The notes under the pieces: generated by a model
The model's database searches: none
The model's input: the letters and a program-made list of their open reading frames with translations, nothing else
What the model was told of the DNA's origin: nothing
Made by a program: the position numbers and the translations under genes
Origin: Bacteroidales bacterium
GTDB lineage: Bacteria; Bacteroidota; Bacteroidia; Bacteroidales; UBA932
Direction: 5' to 3'
Length of the DNA: 8,255 nt
Assembly (NCBI GenBank): GCA_017555925.1
Contig: JAFZFL010000061.1
Coordinates: 1-8,255 of the forward strand
Shown here: piece after piece, positions 1 to 7,291 of the stretch
Position numbering within the stretch: the stretch's first letter is position 1
Layout of the letters: the number at the start of each line of letters is the position of its first letter

Positions 1-210
1 AATAAATGTAGGAAGACCCTCACTCTCTACAACAGCTTTGTAGCTGTCTATCTCAGCCCTACATTTTTCCAAAGTAGTCTGGTCTACAACAATAGCAAAA
101 GAGGTTTTGCCCTCAATTGTAGGCTTCTCAATATTCTGAGCATTTGCGCTCAAACCAATAAAGGCAGCAGCTGCAAAAAATATTGAAGTAAAAAATGTTT
201 TACGATTCAT
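1..210 (-). CDS. Exported protein, N-terminus only; probable C25 (gingipain-like) cysteine peptidase
   Basis: The first 70 codons of a gene that runs off the left edge of the window. It starts at an ATG (210-208) and stays open to base 1. Residues 1-24 form a signal peptide: basic MNRK, a hydrophobic FFTSIFFAAAAFIGL core, and a likely cut after SANA before Q25. The mature start reads SFAIVVDQTTLEKCRAEIDS, followed by YKAVVESEGLPTFI. This 'xFAIVVD...EIDxYKxxVExxGLxTFI' pattern resembles the start of the pro/catalytic region of Bacteroidales peptidase family C25 proteins, from memory of the family. The catalytic Cys/His lie outside the window, so peptidase activity cannot be confirmed. The protein would be exported to the periplasm or onward. 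The gene sits 36 bases after the terminator of the upstream unit. I find no well-formed promoter of its own and no Shine-Dalgarno, only AGG about 7 bases before the ATG. The signal peptide is secure; the family call is tentative. Confidence 0.5.
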   Translation of the reverse strand, partial: MNRKTFFTSIFFAAAAFIGLSANAQNIEKPTIEGKTSFAIVVDQTTLEKCRAEIDSYKAVVESEGLPTFI

Positions 211-246
211 TTTATTACCTGATTAATATTAAAAATTTATGTGATT

Positions 247-278
247 AAAAAGGGTGGCCATTTGAATTACAGCCACCC
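247..278 (-). terminator. Rho-independent terminator after the barrel gene
   Basis: Read on the minus strand, a perfect 7-bp GC-rich stem (GGGTGGC / GCCACCC, bases 278-272 and 258-252) encloses a 13-base loop and runs straight into TTTTT (251-247). It begins 42 bases after the TAG of the 534-aa barrel gene. It is the only convincing intrinsic terminator in the window and marks the 3' end of the receptor/lipoprotein/barrel unit, ahead of the peptidase-like gene. Confidence 0.87.
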
Positions 279-320
279 CCTATCAAAGTAATTATTCAAA
301 TCAAAAAGATTTGTTAAATA

Positions 321-1925
321 CTAGAATGCCAAACCAATTTTAAAGTTTGCGATTGCACGTTTAGTGTAATCATCAGAATCAGGAACGTAGTAATCATACG
401 AAGCTGTCAAGAACAAAGACAAAGAATCATTTTTCTTGAAACCAGAATAAGAGTATGAAAGCTCACCACCTAATTTAGTATAATTGGTTGTCAAATAGTA
501 GAAATCTTTAAGTGTAAAGTCTGTCCAACCTGCATTGTCTGGTTGAGTACCTTCACCTGAGTAAACAATATCAGCTTTATTATTTGATTGGTAACCACCA
601 TCAATATTAATAGTCAAAGAGTTATTTTTACCCAATTTGATGTGACGTGAAGCAAACAGACCAAAGTAACTGTTAGTTACATCTTGAGTTGCAGTTGGCA
701 AGTAGTAAATCCAGTCGTTAGTTTTGTTAGAATAGTTTGCACCAAACCACCATTTGTAAACATTACCATCGTTAACAACGTAATCCAATTTAACTTCAGT
801 ATTAACTTTAGAAATGTTTGAACGGATATATTTGGCTTTAACAATCCAAGCCTGAACATCATAAGAGTTATCAAACTCCTGGAAATACTCAATGCCATCA
901 ACGCTTCTATTCTCATAAGAAACCTTGAATGCCAAGAAATTACCGTTATTGAATGTGTAGTTTGTAAGGAATCTTCCAGACCAAGAATCCTCTTTAACTG
1001 TACCAAGCATTTGTCTGCCAGTACCTGGACTTGCATCAAGTCTCTCATTATTTATATCCTCAACTCTCTGCATATAATCTGCAGCAAGAAGGATATTCCA
1101 ATGCTCATTCTTGAAACCATATTGCAAACCTCCAGAAAGAGTGTGCATATGATAGTAACGTGTGTCTATGATAGAACCGTATGAACCAAACTCTGCCTCT
1201 CTAAAGAAACCGGGAGCAACAATATCCCATACTCTTGAAGTATTTCTATTATTAATAATACTGGCATCACCATCCTCTCTTCTATTGGAGTGGTTAAAGC
1301 TCAAACCAATATTATGTTTGCCGAAAGTCATCAATGCAGAAGCACCCCAACCAAAATGAGAAACCTGTTTTTCTGCAACAGGATCACTCTGTTTTGCAGA
1401 CAAACCTGAAATATAACTACCAGAAAGACCAAGAGTCAAGAAATTGAACAATTGCGGAGAAGCCATCTTCATATTAAGATTATACTCCTGTCTGATCCAT
1501 TTTGAAGAGTTTGAATCTGCCAATTGGAAAGGCTGGTCTCTAAATGGGTCATATGCCATAAGGTTGAATCTGGTACCACTCATAGCCTCTCTTGTATAAG
1601 ATAGCGAACCCCACATAAACATATTGTTCAACTTCTCATAAACTCCACCACCCTCTGTAGAGATTCCATATGTCAAGTTATCAGTGCCATCTTGAACCAT
1701 TTTGAAATCACCATTGGCTGTACCGATTCCAAATGAAGATATACTATAAACTTTAGAAGCATCAACAACACCACCGGCAGCATTGTTGGTATTATTCATC
1801 CAGATATTTTGCAAATTCAATTTAGCAACTGAAGCCGGAGTCTGATTCTCCTGCGCAAGAACTGGATTGAAGGCAGTTACCACCAAGGATAAGCAGCCTA
1901 TAGCCTTAAATATATTTTTAATCAT
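321..1925 (-). CDS. DUF6850-like outer-membrane beta-barrel protein
   Basis: A 534-aa protein from ATG (1925-1923) to TAG (323-321). Residues 1-24 are a signal peptide (MIKNIFKAIG start, hydrophobic core, cut after VLA before QENQ). The mature protein is rich in alternating aromatic/polar strands with short turns and long polar loops, such as 'HFGWGASALMTFGKHNIGLSF' split across residues near 190-210. It ends in phenylalanine (...FKIGLAF), the usual C-terminal beta-signal of a BAM-inserted barrel. The early segment 'NLQNIWMNNTNNAAG' and the overall size fit the DUF6850 family of Bacteroidales barrels as I remember it, so that name is tentative while the barrel call is firm. No TonB plug is present, so it is not a second TonB receptor. 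It starts 31 bases after the lipoprotein gene, with no promoter and no Shine-Dalgarno between, and is followed by a terminator. It is therefore the last gene of the unit and probably works with the receptor and lipoprotein at the outer membrane. Its biochemical role is unknown. Confidence 0.8.
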   Translation of the reverse strand: MIKNIFKAIGCLSLVVTAFNPVLAQENQTPASVAKLNLQNIWMNNTNNAAGGVVDASKVYSISSFGIGTANGDFKMVQDGTDNLTYGISTEGGGVYEKLNNMFMWGSLSYTREAMSGTRFNLMAYDPFRDQPFQLADSNSSKWIRQEYNLNMKMASPQLFNFLTLGLSGSYISGLSAKQSDPVAEKQVSHFGWGASALMTFGKHNIGLSFNHSNRREDGDASIINNRNTSRVWDIVAPGFFREAEFGSYGSIIDTRYYHMHTLSGGLQYGFKNEHWNILLAADYMQRVEDINNERLDASPGTGRQMLGTVKEDSWSGRFLTNYTFNNGNFLAFKVSYENRSVDGIEYFQEFDNSYDVQAWIVKAKYIRSNISKVNTEVKLDYVVNDGNVYKWWFGANYSNKTNDWIYYLPTATQDVTNSYFGLFASRHIKLGKNNSLTINIDGGYQSNNKADIVYSGEGTQPDNAGWTDFTLKDFYYLTTNYTKLGGELSYSYSGFKKNDSLSLFLTASYDYYVPDSDDYTKRAIANFKIGLAF

Positions 1926-1956
1926 TGCTATTAATCTGTTTTAGTTAATACCTTGG

Positions 1957-3234
1957 TTATTTGTTTGTACCATCCCAAGCTGGAGCTTTAGAACCGTGTC
2001 TTCTGATCTCTGGGCGGAAAATAACCTCAAAGTCTTCAGTAGAGTTATTAGTATCAGCAAAAAGAGGAGTTCCATCAGCTCTTCTGCCAACAACTTTTCT
2101 AGAGACAACTTTCTGGCAATAAGTTTGCTCTACAGATGTACCACCAGCGTCAACAAAGCCTGGGATACGTTTTTTGCTCAATAGGCTCATATCACCAAGT
2201 AGCTCAACACCATCATAAATCCATCCAGCAGGAATTTTTGAATAATAAGTAGTCTTATTAACCTCTGTTTGAAGATTAGTGTAATCTTCATAGTACTCAG
2301 TATTGATTACAGTACCATCGTCTGGTCTGTATAGGCAGAACGCAGCACCAAATACAGAGGTCAACCATTGGGTCTTATTCAAATTTCTTGTAAAGATTGG
2401 CGGCAAATCTGCAACATCCGGATTATTACGTGACGCATTACCTGACCAACACTCCCAATTAGCCATTGAGTTATCATAAGAATCTGGATTGTTTACAGTA
2501 TGATCACGTGCCTCTTGTGCAAGAACCACAGACTCACCTGGAGCAAGAGGGTAATCAGTACCATTACCAGGGAACTGCCATACTACAAGACCATAAACAT
2601 AGTTATCAATACCATCCTCGTCTGGCCAAATAGGAGGAGTAGAACTTGCTGAAGCAATATTAGGGTGCAATTGGGCGAAGCACAATCCATCCAAATACTC
2701 AACCTCATCACCATTATTGTATATATGGTAAGTTTGGTCACGGAAATAGTAGTTAGATGCTCCACAATAGTAAATCTCACTAATAATTAGCGGAGCTAAT
2801 TTAGCAGGACGAATTACTATAGATGAAGACGATTTAGCCTCTTCTCTTGTGATAGTTTTAATCAAAGATACTTGAGGAATTGTACCATTCATCATATATG
2901 TAAAACCATCATTCTCAACTTTACCTGAAACTCTGATAGAGTAGTCACCAGGAATTAGATTAACGGTAGCAATACCCTCATCATCAGTCTTTGTAGAAAC
3001 AATACCGCTTGTATTAAGATTCACAAACTCTACCAACAAACCGTTAGCAGAAAAATTAGGATCAGGTATAACCTCTCCACCTTTCTCCTGGAAAGATGTA
3101 GTGGCAGCAACCTTATATGAAACCTCAATTTTCTCTACCATAGGTACATCCTGAGCATTCTCCACCATACTGATACAAGAGGAGATAATAGCAACCAAGG
3201 ACAAACTTAAAAATAATTTAAAATATCTTTTCAT
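1957..3234 (-). CDS. DUF4876-like outer-membrane lipoprotein
   Basis: A 425-aa protein from ATG (3234-3232) to TAA (1959-1957). The signal is type II: basic MKRYFK, a hydrophobic stretch, and a lipobox ending ISSC with the lipidated Cys at residue 20. The following ISMVEN is not a strong acidic lipoprotein-export signal, so surface exposure is undecided. Residues about 60-145 look like a prealbumin/carboxypeptidase-regulatory-like beta-sandwich (TKTDDEGIATVNLIPGDYSI). From about 148, 'LIISEIYYCGA' followed by YHIYNNGDEVEYLDGLC resembles a lamin-tail-like fold, and the tail 'DTNNSTEDFEV' with 'RRHGSKAPAW' is typical of DUF4876 proteins as I recall them. Five cysteines follow the lipidated one (157, 185, 262, 300, 373). 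It lies 17 bases after the receptor stop with its own strong ribosome binding site, so it should be made together with the receptor. By analogy with SusD-type partners it may capture or hand over ligand, but it has no SusD-like sequence. No enzymatic motif is visible. Confidence 0.82.
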   Translation of the reverse strand: MKRYFKLFLSLSLVAIISSCISMVENAQDVPMVEKIEVSYKVAATTSFQEKGGEVIPDPNFSANGLLVEFVNLNTSGIVSTKTDDEGIATVNLIPGDYSIRVSGKVENDGFTYMMNGTIPQVSLIKTITREEAKSSSSIVIRPAKLAPLIISEIYYCGASNYYFRDQTYHIYNNGDEVEYLDGLCFAQLHPNIASASSTPPIWPDEDGIDNYVYGLVVWQFPGNGTDYPLAPGESVVLAQEARDHTVNNPDSYDNSMANWECWSGNASRNNPDVADLPPIFTRNLNKTQWLTSVFGAAFCLYRPDDGTVINTEYYEDYTNLQTEVNKTTYYSKIPAGWIYDGVELLGDMSLLSKKRIPGFVDAGGTSVEQTYCQKVVSRKVVGRRADGTPLFADTNNSTEDFEVIFRPEIRRHGSKAPAWDGTNK

Positions 3235-3242
3235 AACTGTAT

Positions 3243-3248
3243 CTCCTT
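3243..3248 (-). promoter_or_regulatory. Strong Shine-Dalgarno for the lipoprotein gene
   Basis: AAGGAG on the minus strand, 8 bases before the lipoprotein ATG and just after the receptor stop codon (3254-3252). The other starts in this unit lack such a site, as is usual in Bacteroidota. This one supports the chosen start and suggests efficient, possibly coupled, translation after the receptor. Confidence 0.65.
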
Positions 3249-3251
3249 ACA

Positions 3252-6203
3252 TTATTTAATTGTAGCATTCAACTGCAAACCAAAGAAGAATCCACCGCCA
3301 CCAGTTCTTATAAGTGAACCCGGGTCAGTTGCAGACTCTTGTAGACGGCTGCTGCGGAACATATTCTGAGCAAAGAATGAAATATCAAAGTTATCACCAA
3401 ACTCTTTTGTAATATTGATACCAATAGTAAGATTTGGCTCATATACTCTCTGTCTCAAATAGAAAGTATCCCAGTCATAAGAATCTGTTGCTATAATATA
3501 ACGGAATCTGTTATAGTTTGGATTCTCTGGATTTGCCCACTCTTTATTGAAGTCATACAAAACACCTGCTTTATACTCTACACCGTCAACTTGAGAATCT
3601 GTACGAGGCATCCATTTCTTAGGAATTGTCAATAAATCTCTGTCATCAGTATATTTGGTCCAGCTATGGCTTCTCCAGCGAATGTGAGCATTAGCAGAGA
3701 TTACCAAACCAATTTGAGGGATATTATGAACAGCTGTAACATTTGTAGAAAGATACTCAGTATAATTTACACCTGAAACATCAACATTATCAAAGAATCC
3801 TATATCTGGATATGTGCTGTAGTCACCTGAGTTTGAAATTCTTCTGCAAGCAGAGTATCCCGCCTCTGGAAGTGTTTTGGAAGTATATAGTTGACCATCA
3901 ACTTGGAAAGTTGTTCTGATAGCATCAATTCTACCAAAATTGAACACATACTCCAAACCTGTTCTTCTGCTTCTGCTTCTGTTACCAGGATTGGTAACAC
4001 TCACAAAATATGCATTTCTTGCATACTCTTCCAATAGAGGAGTACCATTTGCGTGAGTCATCAAACCGCCATTCTCAGTATCGAAATAGTGTTTGTACTG
4101 AACATAATCTACAAGTCTGTAATCTTCAGGATCTGTATAAAAACCAAAACCATTATCAACAACTTCCTGATAACCAACAACTGAGAAGTACATCTTACCA
4201 ATGTTGGCAGAGAGACCTACCTCATATTTTGTTTGCTTCATCATCTCAAGTTCATCAACATTACGGTCTTGCACATAAGTAGTAACCAACTGCATCTTTT
4301 GATTATCTGGAATGGTTGAAGAAGCAGCATTGTTATAGTTAACCATATCATAATATTTGCTCTCTGGGAACAAATAGTAAAGTGTTGGAGCTTTACGTGT
4401 AATACCATATGCAGCGTGAATGTTCAAAACTCTTGGAATAAGCTCATAAGACATATTGATACGAGGTGAAAGACCACCGTATGCTAATGACTCATTATAT
4501 TGCTCAGTTGTTGAAGTAATAACTTGATCATATCTCAAACCTGCAACAAGTTCCAATTTGCGTTTTGCAATATCAACTGAAAATGTCTCTTGAATATAAG
4601 CACCAATCTGATTGATGAAAGGAATCTCTTTGAAGTTTCTCATACGAGTAGTCTCAAAAGTAGCACCCGCAGAACGATATGGAGGATTCTCATAATCAAA
4701 TACAGTACCATCACCAACGTTACCATCACTCTTGAAGTCTGCACCAATTACCAATCTGTGGTTAGTTTTGCCCCAATCACCTGCAAAGTTAGCTTTTACT
4801 TTAGCGAAAGTATTCAACTCTTTACCATAGATGTCGTAATGGTTCCAATAGGTAGCTGGAAGCATCCAAGCTCTATCATATTCAGTAAGATTAGGATCGT
4901 AATTTGTTATCTCTTTACCATCAAAATCATAGATATGACCATTCAAGTAACTTGACATTACAGAACCGTCTACCTTAGAATAAGAATAAGGAACGTCAGC
5001 ATTTGTAAGATTATCCTCAAAGAAACTGTGACGATTTGTATAGTTGAATGTTACGTTATACTGCAAACTCTTGAAGAAACCAGCATTTGCATTGAACTGA
5101 CCATTATGAGCTAAACGGATACCGAAGTCTTGCTGATAAAATGTTTGATAATCATCTTCATCAAGAGGGTTAGGATAACCTCTATCATAACTGTATATAA
5201 AACTCAATGCATTGTTAGTGTAAAATCTGCCAAATGTATTAGTATAACCAACTTTAGCAGTTGCACGCTGGTAGTAGTCGTGTGAAGCTTTTGGATCATC
5301 AACACTATATGCATAGTCTGCAGCGTAGTTAATGTTACCGGCTTTTTTACCAAGTGCAAAACCTTGAGTTGCAGAGATTGAATAAACGTTAGGGTTAACG
5401 TTGAATTTCAATGTAAGCGGTTGGAAACCTGCCTTAGCATTAACAATCACAGCACCAGCGGTAATATCACCATATTCTACTGGAGCAACACCACGGATAA
5501 CCTCAATACTTTCAACATTGTCTGTTGTAATAGTACGCAAGTCAATACCAGTTGTAGGGTTAACAGAACCGGTCTCAGATGATTTGCCTGTTCTCAAAGT
5601 CTGCATATTTGAGTTGTTTGACATAGGCGCACCATCCACAATAACGGCTGTACCCAAAGAGCTACCACCACGAACAGAAGCAGTTGAAACACCTTGAAGG
5701 TCTGGTTTTTGTTGGGAAGCACCTGGCATCAAAGACATAATATCTGCCAATGATGTAGTCTGCATATGCTCCATTGCATTTTTGTTAATGATTGAAGAAG
5801 TTGCTGAACCTGCTTTAGATATCTCTGCAGTTACAACAATCTCATCCATACGGAAGTTACTCTCATGCATTGTGAAGTTGAATACATCACGAGAAGCAGA
5901 GACATAAATGACTGTGTCAATAGTCACAAAGCCCATTGATTGAATGGAAATCTTATACTTTCCTTCAACCATATTAGGTAGTGAGTAAACGCCCTCTGCA
6001 TCAGATGTTGCAGTTACGTTAATCTCTGGCAAAATGATAGCCGCAAACGGAACAGGATACTTATCATTTGCATCTGAAATGGAAACTGCAAAAATCTGCC
6101 CGGAAACGTTTACCTTTGCCTTGTTCTGAGCTACGGCGTCAATACAGAAACTGAACACCAAAGCCACGAACAAACTGAATGAAAATAGCTTTTTCATAGG
6201 CAT
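3252..6203 (-). CDS. TonB-dependent outer-membrane receptor
   Basis: A 983-aa energy-coupled outer-membrane transporter, stop TAA at 3254-3252. Residues 1-25 are a signal peptide (cut after DAVA before QNK). Residues about 31-115 form a carboxypeptidase-regulatory-like domain (PVPFAAIILPE, TSDAEGVYSLPNMVEGKYKI, GFVTIDTVIYV), the usual N-terminal extension of Bacteroidota receptors. 'MDEIVVTAE' at 119-127 is the TonB-box-like segment. The plug spans about 130-260: SLADIMSLMPG, VRGGSSLGTAVIVDGAPMSN and NVESIEVIRG, then PVEYGDITAGAVIV. The remaining ~720 residues have barrel composition, ending FFFGLQLNATIK. It resembles siderophore/metal/cofactor-type receptors more than SusC, since no SusD partner follows; the substrate cannot be read from sequence. 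Two in-frame starts exist, ATG at 6203 (MPMKKLF) and at 6197 (MKKLF). Neither has a Shine-Dalgarno and both leave the signal peptide intact. It lies 67 bases after the 99-aa gene with no terminator between. Confidence 0.93.
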   Translation of the reverse strand: MPMKKLFSFSLFVALVFSFCIDAVAQNKAKVNVSGQIFAVSISDANDKYPVPFAAIILPEINVTATSDAEGVYSLPNMVEGKYKISIQSMGFVTIDTVIYVSASRDVFNFTMHESNFRMDEIVVTAEISKAGSATSSIINKNAMEHMQTTSLADIMSLMPGASQQKPDLQGVSTASVRGGSSLGTAVIVDGAPMSNNSNMQTLRTGKSSETGSVNPTTGIDLRTITTDNVESIEVIRGVAPVEYGDITAGAVIVNAKAGFQPLTLKFNVNPNVYSISATQGFALGKKAGNINYAADYAYSVDDPKASHDYYQRATAKVGYTNTFGRFYTNNALSFIYSYDRGYPNPLDEDDYQTFYQQDFGIRLAHNGQFNANAGFFKSLQYNVTFNYTNRHSFFEDNLTNADVPYSYSKVDGSVMSSYLNGHIYDFDGKEITNYDPNLTEYDRAWMLPATYWNHYDIYGKELNTFAKVKANFAGDWGKTNHRLVIGADFKSDGNVGDGTVFDYENPPYRSAGATFETTRMRNFKEIPFINQIGAYIQETFSVDIAKRKLELVAGLRYDQVITSTTEQYNESLAYGGLSPRINMSYELIPRVLNIHAAYGITRKAPTLYYLFPESKYYDMVNYNNAASSTIPDNQKMQLVTTYVQDRNVDELEMMKQTKYEVGLSANIGKMYFSVVGYQEVVDNGFGFYTDPEDYRLVDYVQYKHYFDTENGGLMTHANGTPLLEEYARNAYFVSVTNPGNRSRSRRTGLEYVFNFGRIDAIRTTFQVDGQLYTSKTLPEAGYSACRRISNSGDYSTYPDIGFFDNVDVSGVNYTEYLSTNVTAVHNIPQIGLVISANAHIRWRSHSWTKYTDDRDLLTIPKKWMPRTDSQVDGVEYKAGVLYDFNKEWANPENPNYNRFRYIIATDSYDWDTFYLRQRVYEPNLTIGINITKEFGDNFDISFFAQNMFRSSRLQESATDPGSLIRTGGGGFFFGLQLNATIK

Positions 6204-6270
6204 AATTTTAAAAAATTAATAAATATTTATTTGGTTAGAATTTTCAAACTATATAATAATTCAAATTTCA

Positions 6271-6570
6271 CTATTTATTATTTAAAATAAGAGAATCGAA
6301 TTCTATTGGACTACCTGTTAAATGTAACTCGGAAAGACACACAACACATTGCATATTAACAACATAGGCAGTTTCTCCTATCTGCTTTAAATCTAAATTC
6401 CATCTATGTGCACCGCAACATTCACAGAAAACACCATCTATTTCCAAATTTAGAATATCATACTCTATTTCTAAACTACTATTTGCGTATACATTCAATG
6501 AAATACCAGCAAACAAAATAGTAAAAGCTGCAAGTAATGATTTAAATCTTTTTTTATTAAAAAATTTCAT
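6271..6570 (-). CDS. Small exported protein with two CxxC pairs, unknown family
   Basis: I place the start at ATG 6570-6568, giving 99 aa (MKFFNKKRFK...). The reading frame can be extended four codons to a TTG at 6582, but the ATG is preferred because a compact basic n-region then follows directly. Residues 1-29 form a signal peptide with a cut after VYA. The mature part is only about 70 aa and holds all five cysteines: FCECCGAH (Cys 49, 51, 52; His 55) and MQCVVC (Cys 75, 78). This makes two CxxC pairs 22 residues apart, a spacing like a zinc ribbon or a small metal/thiol site, but outside the cytoplasm. No HMA GMxCxxC motif and no thioredoxin WCxxC are present. It lies between the HYC_CC_PP-like gene (108 bases upstream) and the TonB receptor (67 bases downstream), with no convincing terminator on either side, which suggests the same transcript. 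A role in metal handling for the receptor is inference. I do not recognise the family. Confidence 0.75.
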   Translation of the reverse strand: MKFFNKKRFKSLLAAFTILFAGISLNVYANSSLEIEYDILNLEIDGVFCECCGAHRWNLDLKQIGETAYVVNMQCVVCLSELHLTGSPIEFDSLILNNK

Positions 6571-6678
6571 ATGAATTACCAATTACAAATCATAAATAAT
6601 TATTCAATTAAGGATAGCATAAAAAATTATTGAAATAAACTTGTCTAGTTTAGATCAAATTATTTATAACAGAAAAAT

Positions 6679-7122
6679 TTAGCACAGAAAAGTGCATAGA
6701 ATATCCTGTGAACAGAGTTTTTTAAGCTGTGGAAGATGGGTGTCAAAAACTATGCTCCCCGAAATTTTTGTATCTGAAATAGAGATGCTTTGGGGAACCA
6801 CAGGTAAATGGGAAATATGCACAAAATCACAGAATGATACAATCAAATTGTCTTCGTTGTTATACTTTATTCCATCAATTGAAAATATAGAATCACCGCA
6901 ACAATTGCTTTTATTGAATGATTGCTCACCATCCTTACCTGCAACGTCTGAAACATGATTTGTATAGGCTTCTGAAGAGCTGTTGGTATAGGCATTCAGA
7001 ATAGATGAAGTTACTTTAAAAGTATTTGAACAGAAACAATGGGACAGAGTAAAACCTGCTGTACTTGTAACGTAAGCAGATATTACTGCGATCAAAAAAA
7101 TATTCTTAATTATCGCTCTCAT
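6679..7122 (-). CDS. Divergent HYC_CC_PP-like small exported Cys-rich protein
   Basis: A 147-aa protein from ATG (7122-7120) to TAA (6681-6679). A hydrophobic N-terminus (IIKNIFLIAVISAYV) is followed by 'TAGFTLSHCFC' at residues 21-31 and 'SNCCGDSIFSIDG' at 72-84. 'FVHISHLPVVP' comes at 100-110 and 'DTHLPQLKK' near 128-136. This order matches the Bacteroidota HYC_CC_PP family as I remember it: hydrophobic leader, GFTLS-H-Y-C, a CC pair followed by a D and a 'vF.id' stretch, then a late proline motif. Here Tyr of HYC is replaced (H-C-F-C) and the PP pair is LPQ, so it is a divergent member. It has eight cysteines (29, 31, 74, 75, 98, 137, 143, 147), including the very last residue, and histidines at 28, 56, 102, 105 and 129. 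Family members tend to be encoded beside TonB receptors and metal genes, as here. It is the first gene after the strong promoter at 7213-7183, with a leader of about 55 bases and no Shine-Dalgarno. Function is unproven; periplasmic metal binding is the likely guess. Confidence 0.65.
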   Translation of the reverse strand: MRAIIKNIFLIAVISAYVTSTAGFTLSHCFCSNTFKVTSSILNAYTNSSSEAYTNHVSDVAGKDGEQSFNKSNCCGDSIFSIDGIKYNNEDNLIVSFCDFVHISHLPVVPQSISISDTKISGSIVFDTHLPQLKKLCSQDILCTFLC

Positions 7123-7182
7123 TAAAACTGTTGTTGCGTGTCAAAATTGTTAAAAAATGGGCGCAAAATTCAAATTCAACTT

Positions 7183-7213
7183 CAAAAATATGATAAATAT
7201 TTTAAAAATCAAA
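7183..7213 (-). promoter_or_regulatory. Bacteroides-type promoter of the receptor unit
   Basis: Minus strand: TTTG (7213-7210), 19 bases, then TATTTTTG (7190-7183), an exact match to the Bacteroidales sigma-ABfr consensus TTTG-N19-21-TAnnTTTG with allowed spacing. It lies 60 bases before the ATG of the 147-aa gene, giving a leader of roughly 50-55 bases. I found no comparable match in the spacers before the 99-aa gene, the receptor or the peptidase-like gene, so it is the best candidate for driving the whole 7122-321 unit. The spacer between the boxes contains TGAT/ATCA arms (7191-7194 and 7208-7211), a possible but unproven operator. Confidence 0.65.
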
Positions 7214-7291
7214 ATTATTGACTTACATAATTATCAACATAATATAAACATTGAAGTAAAACCAGATATATTCTAAGAAAAAAGGAGTATA

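Noticed and set aside
677..1048. Minus-strand frames overlapping real genes in another frame (677-1048, 2583-2780, 3800-4000, 7729-8076).
   Set aside because: Each is embedded in a gene with clear family features and shows no independent start signal or protein character.
4010..4955. Plus-strand open frames of 90 and 121 codons inside the receptor gene, and similar ones at 1162-1359, 1996-2184, 5401-5697 and 6692-6958.
   Set aside because: They lie wholly antisense to well-supported genes, have low-complexity or implausible protein composition, no recognisable domain and no promoter or ribosome site; they are shadows of the minus-strand coding frames.
6621..6652. A small hairpin (TAAACT / AGTTTA, 6652-6636) followed on the minus strand by TTTTTT (6626-6621), between the 147-aa and 99-aa genes.
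   Set aside because: The stem is six mostly A-T pairs and the T-run starts nine bases away from it, so it is too weak to call a terminator; at most it gives partial attenuation.
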